DNA from: Deltaproteobacteria bacterium | Lineage (GTDB): Bacteria; JAGRBM01; JAHCIT01 | Direction of reading: 5' to 3' | Assembly: GCA_026129095.1 (NCBI GenBank) | Contig: JAHCIT010000007.1 | Span: 1 to 64,000, forward strand | Length of the DNA stretch: 64,000 nucleotides | Part shown: positions 34,956-40,631 of the stretch, piece after piece | Numbering within the stretch: the first letter of the stretch is position 1 | Layout: the number at the start of each line of letters is the position of its first letter | Notes under the pieces: model-generated | Databases searched by the model: none | What the model was told of the DNA's origin: nothing | Seen by the model: only the letters and a program-made list of their open reading frames with translations | Translations under genes and position numbers: made by a program

Positions 34956-35768
34956 ATGTTGCCGCGTCCCCTCCACGATACCGCTGAAACGGCCCTGCCG
35001 CTGGCCGGTCTCGAAAAGCGGCTCGCGGAGAAGTCGGTTTTGCTGGTCGGCGCGGGTGGCCTCGGGAGCCCGGCTGCGATGCTGCTCGCCGCTTCCGGTG
35101 TGGGCCGCCTCGGCATCGTGGACAGCGATGTGGTGGACCGCTCAAACCTTCAGCGGCAGATACTCCATAAGGACTGGCTGGTAGGACGGCCCAAGGTGGA
35201 GTCGGCCCGGCAGATGCTCACCCGGCTCCGCCCTGACCTCACGGTGGACACCCACAACCTCTGGCTCAACGCCTCGAACATCGGCGGGATTATCAATGCC
35301 TACGATGTGGTCATCGAGGGGTCGGACAACTTCGCCACCAAGTTTCTCGTGAACGACGCCTGTGTCATCGCGGAAAAGCCGTTCGTCATCGCCGGTATCC
35401 TGCGCTTTCACGGCCAGCTCATGACCGTCCTGCCGCACCGGTCGGGGTGCTACCGCTGCCTGTTCGAGGCACCGCCACCTCCCGGCGAAGTGCCCGGCTG
35501 CTCGGAGGCCGGAGTCTTGGGCGTCGTGGCTGGCCTGATGGGCGCACTGCAGGCGACCGAGGCGGTGAAGCTGCTGCTCGGCATGGGTCAGCCGCTCGCC
35601 GGAAGGCTCCTTACCTGGGATGCCCTCCGGGCGAGCTTCCGCGAGGTCCCGGTTCCACGCAACCCAAACTGCGCCGTCTGCGGCGAGAGCCCCACGATCA
35701 GGGAACCCCGCGATTCCGAACTTCACTGCGAAGTCCTGGCGGCGCGGATGGGAGAAACAGCGACGTGA
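34956..35768 (+). CDS. ThiF/MoeB-family E1-like adenylyltransferase
   Basis: The 270-residue protein has the ATP-binding loop GAGGLGSP, the DSDVVDRSNLQRQ motif and Asp in EGSDNFATKFLVND. Zinc-type cysteines occur as GCYRC and CAVC. GCSEAGVLG holds the candidate transfer Cys. It should adenylate the C-terminal Gly of a ubiquitin-like sulfur carrier for cofactor or thio-modification synthesis. No rhodanese domain is fused. It begins 49 bp after the LplA-like gene without a clear ribosome site, and its TGA overlaps the GTG of the next gene. Confidence 0.88.
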   Translation: MLPRPLHDTAETALPLAGLEKRLAEKSVLLVGAGGLGSPAAMLLAASGVGRLGIVDSDVVDRSNLQRQILHKDWLVGRPKVESARQMLTRLRPDLTVDTHNLWLNASNIGGIINAYDVVIEGSDNFATKFLVNDACVIAEKPFVIAGILRFHGQLMTVLPHRSGCYRCLFEAPPPPGEVPGCSEAGVLGVVAGLMGALQATEAVKLLLGMGQPLAGRLLTWDALRASFREVPVPRNPNCAVCGESPTIREPRDSELHCEVLAARMGETAT

Positions 35769-36757
35769 ACAGAACTCCGAAAGCCCGTGTCCGTACCGGT
35801 ACCCTTGCGAGCCTCCTCGTCTTTTTTCTGTCTGTAGCGCTTTTTTCCGCCGCCGCGGCAAGTCTGAGCGAGCCGAGCGGACAGGGCTCGATCGACTGGA
35901 CGGGCGGCTTCATTCACGCGGGCGGCATGGCATTTCCGCCAGAAACCGCCGCCAATGCGGCACAAGCGCGGCTCATGGCCATCCGCGCAGCCAAAAACGA
36001 TGCACAGCGGAACCTTCTCGAAGTAACGCAAGGGGTGCGCGTCTCCTCCGGCTCCACGGTGAGGGAGTTCATGGCCGAGAGCGACAAGGTAACAGTGACA
36101 GTCAATGGCGTCGTGAAGGGCGCGATCGTCCTGGAGGAAACTGTCACTGATGACGGTGCTGCCGTCGTCCGCCTCAAGGCCCCCATCTGGGGGAACATGG
36201 CCGAAGCCCTTTACGATCACCTTTCGGGCCGCAAGTCCCGCCGATATCCGCTACGCGACGAAAAAACGGAACCGGGCGAGTGGCCACTGCTGCGCGATCT
36301 CGTACGCCACGCGCTCCTGCGGCTGGTTGGCCCCGCAACGGCGCGGGCCGACGTGCCCCCACCCGGCGGTACGCCAGTTCGCCCGGAGCCACTTCCGGGC
36401 ACCAAGACCGGGATCGTGCTCGACCTTTCCGACATCATGGTGAAACCGGAGCTTTATCCCGAGATCAGCGACCAGTCAGGGCAGCCGATCGTTTCCCCAC
36501 GGCTCCTTGACAGGCAGGTGGCGGTGAGCCGGGGCGGCGTGTCGTATATCCACAACATCGGGGATGCGGCGAATCTGGGGCGCTCCGGGGACGACCCGCT
36601 GGTCATGAAAGCCGTTAATTTTGCCGCCGGCACTGAGGCCGGGATCAAGGTTCAGCTTGCCGATGGCATGGGGATGGAAACAGCCCGCAAGGCCCTCAAG
36701 GATCCTACCCAAGTGCTGAAAAGCGGGATCACGGTAGCCTACCGCGTGACGTGGTAG
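35765..36757 (+). CDS. LPP20-family-like secreted protein
   Basis: The 330-residue product has a signal peptide (SLLVFFLSVALFSAAAAS) with no lipobox, so it is probably periplasmic. The region ~40-150 resembles the LPP20/FlgT-N-type envelope domain: repeated AIRAAKNDAQRNLLEVTQGVRV and VTVNGVVKGAIVLEE. The second half contains GIVLDLSDIMVKPELYPEI and repeated beta segments of unknown role. A GTG at 35765 overlapping the E1 stop fixes the start. Being co-translated with E1 does not imply shared function. Confidence 0.7.
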   Translation: MNRTPKARVRTGTLASLLVFFLSVALFSAAAASLSEPSGQGSIDWTGGFIHAGGMAFPPETAANAAQARLMAIRAAKNDAQRNLLEVTQGVRVSSGSTVREFMAESDKVTVTVNGVVKGAIVLEETVTDDGAAVVRLKAPIWGNMAEALYDHLSGRKSRRYPLRDEKTEPGEWPLLRDLVRHALLRLVGPATARADVPPPGGTPVRPEPLPGTKTGIVLDLSDIMVKPELYPEISDQSGQPIVSPRLLDRQVAVSRGGVSYIHNIGDAANLGRSGDDPLVMKAVNFAAGTEAGIKVQLADGMGMETARKALKDPTQVLKSGITVAYRVTW

Positions 36758-36970
36758 CCGCCACGGCTGAACACGCTTCACCACGGCTCACCACGCCTCA
36801 AAACACTCCGCAACGCAAGGCCCACCTCAACGCACCGCATTATAAAGCGCCCGCCACCAAGGGCTGGCCGAACCTATTAATTCTTTCTAATATACTGATA
36901 TTATTAAACTTTACTCACCGCGTCGAATCTTTATTGACGCAGTTGACGCGACGTGTTAGTGATTCATTAC
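36758..36970 (+). promoter_or_regulatory. AT-rich upstream region with TTGACGC repeats
   Basis: After the LPP20-like gene, a 100-bp AT-rich tract appears at ~36870-36960, unlike its GC-rich surroundings. TTGACGC occurs twice, 2 bp apart (TTGACGCAGTTGACGC), about 30 bp before the next gene. These could be two overlapping -35 elements or operator repeats. The tract is likely the promoter region of the HTH gene at 36971. No other gene is visible. Confidence 0.4.
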
Positions 36971-37240
36971 ATGAGGTCACCGGATACAGAGACATCACTG
37001 GCCGAAACGGCCGATGACTCCGTGCCGGAGCCGATCACACCCCCCGGTTCCGCCATCTTCAACACCAAGCAGTTGATGGAGAAGCTGGACCTGGAAGTGA
37101 CTCCCGACTTCGTGACCGAACTGGCCCGTGACCACCGTATCCCGGCCTTCAAGGCAGGGGCCCGCTGGCGGTTCCGGAGCGAGGATATCGGCAGGATCCG
37201 TCAGGAAATCCGCAAATACCTGGAACGCCAGGGCGGCTGA
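36971..37240 (+). CDS. small helix-turn-helix DNA-binding protein (excisionase/MerR-type)
   Basis: The 89-residue protein has an acidic N-terminal tail and an HTH_17-like domain: IFNTKQLMEKLDLEVTPDFVTELARD, then the substrate-contacting strand IPAFKAGARWRFRSEDIGRI. Such domains bind DNA in excisionases and small regulators. No integrase is nearby, so a chromosomal regulator is more likely. The ATG at 36971 is preferred over an upstream GTG. The AT-rich promoter tract just upstream may include its own operator. Confidence 0.7.
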   Translation: MRSPDTETSLAETADDSVPEPITPPGSAIFNTKQLMEKLDLEVTPDFVTELARDHRIPAFKAGARWRFRSEDIGRIRQEIRKYLERQGG

Positions 37241-37310
37241 CGGGACCGGCAAGAGGACTGATATAGCGGCAACCCGGACTTGTCCGGACCGGCCGCGAAC
37301 ACAAGTTAAG

Positions 37311-37392
37311 CCTGTGCGGGGTGAATGGCCCGAAATCCCCACTACCCAGCCGGGGGCCAAAACCCCCGGTCCCACATCAAACCCCGCACAGG
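37311..37392 (+). ncRNA. nested inverted repeat, candidate structured RNA
   Basis: CCTGTGCGGGG (37311-37321) pairs perfectly with CCCCGCACAGG (37382-37392). Inside, CCGGGGG (37350-37356) and CCCCCGG (37363-37369) form a second perfect 7-bp stem with a CCAAAA loop. The 11-bp outer stem, inner hairpin and conserved-looking unpaired stretches suggest a folded RNA rather than a terminator, since no T-run follows. No riboswitch class was recognised. Confidence 0.4.
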
Positions 37393-37516
37393 GCCGGCTG
37401 CCGCAAGGCGCGCCGGACCCGCCATAAAACCGCAGGACCCCTCACAGGGGATCTGCCGGATCAAAAACCAAGCACACCTGTAAAACTGTCTCCGGGCCAT
37501 CTCATGTCTGGCGGAT

Positions 37517-37547
37517 GCGGTGGATATCTACGAAGATGTCTCCCCGC
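37517..37547 (+). promoter_or_regulatory. leader hairpin with ACGA loop, guanidine-II (mini-ykkC)-like
   Basis: GATATCT pairs with AGATGTC around an ACGA loop (37530-37533), extended by GCGG/CCGC outer pairs. The hairpin ends 1 nt before the Shine-Dalgarno AAGGAG (37549-37554) of a Gdx-type guanidinium exporter. Guanidine-II riboswitches have two such hairpins with ACGR loops in this position. I found only one convincing hairpin, so the assignment is tentative. Confidence 0.4.
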
Positions 37548-37562
37548 TAAGGAGCACAACTC

Positions 37563-37883
37563 ATGGCCTGGACCTATCTGTTTGTCGCCGGAATACTCGA
37601 AATAGCGTGGGCCGTCGGCCTCAAATATTCGGACGGCTTTACCCGCCTGAACGTGACCATTCCCACTGTGACCGCCATGGCAGCCAGTTTCTATTTCCTC
37701 GCACAGGCGATCCGCGTGCTCCCGATCGGCACCGCCTATGCCATCTGGACCGGCATCGGCGCCGCCGGGACGGCGGTGGCGGGCATGATCCTCTGGCAGG
37801 AGTCCCGTGAAGTGGCGCGCCTTCTGTGCCTGCTGCTCATCATTACCGGGATCATCGGACTGAAACTGACGGCGAAGGGATAA
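37563..37883 (+). CDS. gdx: SMR-family guanidinium exporter (Gdx/SugE)
   Basis: The 106-residue, four-helix membrane protein closely follows Gdx/SugE. It has W-x2-LFVAGILEIAWAVGLKYS with the essential Glu (near 13), FTRLNVTIPT, and the signature LPIGTAYAIWTGIGAAGT. It works as a dual-topology dimer that exchanges guanidinium for protons. AAGGAG is 8 nt before the ATG. The structured leader upstream fits ligand-controlled expression, and a strong bidirectional terminator follows the stop. It is a single-gene unit. Confidence 0.92.
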   Translation: MAWTYLFVAGILEIAWAVGLKYSDGFTRLNVTIPTVTAMAASFYFLAQAIRVLPIGTAYAIWTGIGAAGTAVAGMILWQESREVARLLCLLLIITGIIGLKLTAKG

Positions 37884-37888
37884 GACAG

Positions 37889-37924
37889 AAAACCCTCCGG
37901 GCCGTTTCCGGCGCGGAGGGTTTT
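37889..37924. terminator. bidirectional intrinsic terminator
   Basis: AAAACCCTCCG (37889-37899) and CGGAGGGTTTT (37914-37924) form a perfect 11-bp stem with a 14-nt loop. The A-run before and T-run after serve both strands. It lies between the convergent gdx and MaoC-like genes, ending both transcripts. Confidence 0.85.
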
Positions 37925-37944
37925 CCTTGAAAGAGCAGCGGTGC

Positions 37945-38832
37945 TTACGCGAAGAGCTGCACGCGGGCGTTCGAGACGACGACAAGCTCGCCGCCGTCGG
38001 GGCCCTTGCGCTCCTTGATCTTCGCCTGGCAGATGATCTCGGTGGGCGATTCCTTCCACATTTCGACCTTGATCGTCTCGCCGGGGTAAACGGGCGAGGC
38101 AAAGCGCACCTTGATCGACTTGAACTTCTCCGGGTTGTTGTCGGCGCAGGCCTCGATCACGGCTCGGCCCACGTTACCGAAGGTGCACAGGCCGTGGAGG
38201 ATCGGCTTGTCGAACTTGCCCATCTTCGCCATCATCGGGTCGATGTGCAGCGGGTTCTTGTCCCCTGACAGCCGGTAGAGGATCGCCTGGTGCCCCATCG
38301 TCGGGTATTCGATCACGGCATCGGGAGCACGGTTTGGCGCCTCATTGCCGGGCTCCGGGCCCTTCTCGCCGCCAAAACCGCCTTCGCCGCGGATGAATGC
38401 CGAGAAGGTGTTTTTGAGGATTTCCGTCCCGCTCTCGTCCTTGGTGATCGCGTCAAGGACGAGCAGCGCGCCCTTGCCCTTGTCATAGACGCCGGTGACC
38501 GTGCCGATCGTGGTCGTCTTGGCCTTGACGGGAAGCGGGGCCTTGAGGATTTCAGTGTACTGCTCGCCGTGGAGCAGCATCATCGGGTTGAACGACAGGC
38601 CGGGCATGCCCATGAGGCCGCCCATCGCAGGGAAGGCCGGGACGACGCCGTAGGTCGGCAGCACCTTGAGGCCGTTCTCGTAGGTGTACTGGAGAACCTT
38701 CTTCTTGTCGACCGGGTCCTGCTGGTAGCCTACCCCCACACCGAGGGCGTAAAGGATGATCTGGTCCTGACCCCACGAAAACTCGACGGGCTTCGTCTGG
38801 GCGCCTTTCACTTTGGCTGCATCAATCGGCAT
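37945..38832 (-). CDS. MaoC-type enoyl-CoA hydratase 2
   Basis: The 295-residue protein has an N-terminal hot-dog half (~10-150) and a C-terminal MaoC hydratase half. The motif YRLSGDKNPLHIDPMMA (about 185-201) supplies Asp and His of the hydratase-2 site, followed by ILHGLCTFG. This is the double hot-dog form seen in the hydratase part of peroxisomal MFE-2, which makes (3R)-hydroxyacyl-CoA. GGAGG precedes the ATG. It is divergent from an acyl-CoA ligase across an operator-like palindrome. Confidence 0.88.
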   Translation of the reverse strand: MPIDAAKVKGAQTKPVEFSWGQDQIILYALGVGVGYQQDPVDKKKVLQYTYENGLKVLPTYGVVPAFPAMGGLMGMPGLSFNPMMLLHGEQYTEILKAPLPVKAKTTTIGTVTGVYDKGKGALLVLDAITKDESGTEILKNTFSAFIRGEGGFGGEKGPEPGNEAPNRAPDAVIEYPTMGHQAILYRLSGDKNPLHIDPMMAKMGKFDKPILHGLCTFGNVGRAVIEACADNNPEKFKSIKVRFASPVYPGETIKVEMWKESPTEIICQAKIKERKGPDGGELVVVSNARVQLFA

Positions 38833-38882
38833 GAGCGGTTCCTCCAGGAATGTTTTTTGGTGCCTGATTGCTGCCGGTCGAT

Positions 38883-38900
38883 ATTGACTGGCGAGTCAAT
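38883..38900. promoter_or_regulatory. 18-bp operator-like palindrome between MaoC and acyl-CoA ligase genes
   Basis: ATTGACT (38883-38889), GGCG, AGTCAAT (38894-38900) has perfect 7-bp arms. It lies in the 140-bp divergent gap and could control both genes. The arms are identical to those of the 22-bp palindrome before the APH-like gene, but the central spacing is 4 rather than 8 bp. Confidence 0.55.
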
Positions 38901-38972
38901 CGGCGGGCATGGTCATACCCCGTGACGGGGAGATTGTAAAGCAGTTTCCCCGCCCGGTCTGGAGGAGCCCCC

Positions 38973-40622
38973 ATGTCCCAGTTCAACTTCGCCAACACCT
39001 GTGAAGCCGTCGCCGATGCCTTCCCGGAGCGGGATTTCATCCATTTCCGCGACCGGGTGGTCACTTATGGGGAGTTCCGCAGCCGCTCGCGGAAACTGGC
39101 CAACTATCTGCGTTCCAGGGGTCTCGGGAAGGTCCGCGAGCGCAAGGAACTCCAGCTCTGGGAGTCCGGGCAGGATCATGTCGGGCTCTATCTCTATAAC
39201 GGCAACGAATATCTCGAAGGAATGGTTGGTTCCTATATGGCCCGGTGTGCGCCATTCAACGTGAACTACCGTTATGTCGCGGACGAACTGGAATACCTGC
39301 TCAATGATTCACGGGCAAAGGCGCTCGTCTATCATGCCCGGTTTGCCCCGGTGCTCTCGCAGGTACTGCCGAAACTGCCAGACCTGAAGGTCCTTCTTCA
39401 GGTTCCTGATGACAGTGGCAACAAGCTCCTGTCGGGAGCCGTTGATTACGAAGAAGCGCTCGCCCTTGCACCGGACACAAAACCGGACTGCACTCCATCG
39501 CCGGATGACCTGTACATCCTCTACACGGGCGGCACGACCGGCATGCCCAAGGGCGTCATGTGGCGGCAGGAGGATATCTTCTTTGCCGCGATGGGTGGCA
39601 CGCTTCCCACCGGTCAGAGAATCGAGTCGATCGCCCAGATGGTCCAGCTTGCCAAGGGACTGGGCCCGATGCTCCGGGCCCTGCCAGCACCACCGTTCAT
39701 GCACGGCGCTTCCCACTGGGTCGCCTTCACGACCCTGCATGGCGGCGGGACCGTGGTCATTCAGGATAGCCCGGAGCGTTACGACCCAGACGAGATCCTT
39801 ACCCTGATCGAGCGGGAAAAGGTGACTGTGACGCTCATCATCGGCGATGCCTTTGCCGTGCCACTGGTCGAACAGATGGACAGGAAAGCCTACAACCTGA
39901 AAAGTCTCAAGATCATCGGCTCCGGCGGGGCTATTCTTTCGCCGAAGTGGAAGGCGGAACTGAAAGCCCGCTTCCCCGGCACCATGATCCGCGATGCAGT
40001 GGGATCTTCCGAAAGCGGAGCCCAGGGCATCGTGGTCGAATCGAAAAACCCCGAGGACGGAAACCGCTTCCAGCTCGATCCCCTGTCGGGCATCGCCAGC
40101 GAGGATCTGAGTCGCATCCTGACCCCCGCTGACCGGGAAACAGGCTGGATGGTACGCAGGGGTCTCATTCCGCTCGGCTATCTCAACGACGAAGCCAAGA
40201 CGAAAAAGACCTTCGTCACCATCAACAATGTCCGCTGGTCGGTGCCTGGCGACCATGCTGCCTATGAGCCGGATGGCACGGTACGCCTGTTCGGCCGCGG
40301 ATCCCAGTCGATCAATTCGGGCGGTGAAAAGATCTATCCCGAAGAGGTCGAAAAGGCCCTGAAATCCCATCCCGCTGTCTACGATGCCGTGGTGGTTGGA
40401 ACTCCACACCCCAAGTGGGTCGAGCAGGTGACCGCCGTTATTCAGCCTCGTGGCGACGGGCGCCCCTCTGTGGATGAGCTCAATACCCACTGCGCCAGCC
40501 AGCTTGCCAAATACAAGCTGCCCAAGGCCGTTGTTTACGTGAACGAAATGGTGAGAAGCCCCGCAGGGAAAGCTGACTACCGCTGGGCGAAAAAAACCGC
40601 CCTGGAAAAACTCGAGACCTGA
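38973..40622 (+). CDS. acyl-CoA synthetase (fatty-acid-CoA ligase, AMP-forming)
   Basis: The 549-residue ANL-family enzyme has the P-loop-type motif YTGGTTGMPKGVMW (about 184-197), a GSSESGAQG adenine-binding segment and the hinge region GRGSQSINSGGEKIYPEEVE. The C-terminal Lys is in SPAGKADYRWAKK. It activates a fatty or related acid to acyl-CoA. GGAGG precedes the ATG. Pairing with a MaoC hydratase and the shared palindrome indicate a beta-oxidation-type or lipid degradation unit. Confidence 0.9.
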   Translation: MSQFNFANTCEAVADAFPERDFIHFRDRVVTYGEFRSRSRKLANYLRSRGLGKVRERKELQLWESGQDHVGLYLYNGNEYLEGMVGSYMARCAPFNVNYRYVADELEYLLNDSRAKALVYHARFAPVLSQVLPKLPDLKVLLQVPDDSGNKLLSGAVDYEEALALAPDTKPDCTPSPDDLYILYTGGTTGMPKGVMWRQEDIFFAAMGGTLPTGQRIESIAQMVQLAKGLGPMLRALPAPPFMHGASHWVAFTTLHGGGTVVIQDSPERYDPDEILTLIEREKVTVTLIIGDAFAVPLVEQMDRKAYNLKSLKIIGSGGAILSPKWKAELKARFPGTMIRDAVGSSESGAQGIVVESKNPEDGNRFQLDPLSGIASEDLSRILTPADRETGWMVRRGLIPLGYLNDEAKTKKTFVTINNVRWSVPGDHAAYEPDGTVRLFGRGSQSINSGGEKIYPEEVEKALKSHPAVYDAVVVGTPHPKWVEQVTAVIQPRGDGRPSVDELNTHCASQLAKYKLPKAVVYVNEMVRSPAGKADYRWAKKTALEKLET

Positions 40623-40631
40623 CTGGGCGGC

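Larger units (their letters stand above)
37241..37562 (+). other. 322-bp structured leader region before the guanidinium exporter
   Basis: No gene is visible. The stretch contains a short palindrome (CCGGACTTGTCCGG, 37274-37287), a nested 82-nt stem (37311-37392) and a hairpin directly before the ribosome site (37517-37547). This density of perfect inverted repeats is unlike other gaps here. It suggests a regulatory 5' leader or a separate RNA. Confidence 0.55.

Noticed and set aside
33271-36970. A ThiS/MoaD/ubiquitin-like protein in the JAMM-E1 operon
   Set aside because: I looked for a short frame ending in Gly-Gly in the gaps and found none, so the carrier, if any, lies elsewhere.
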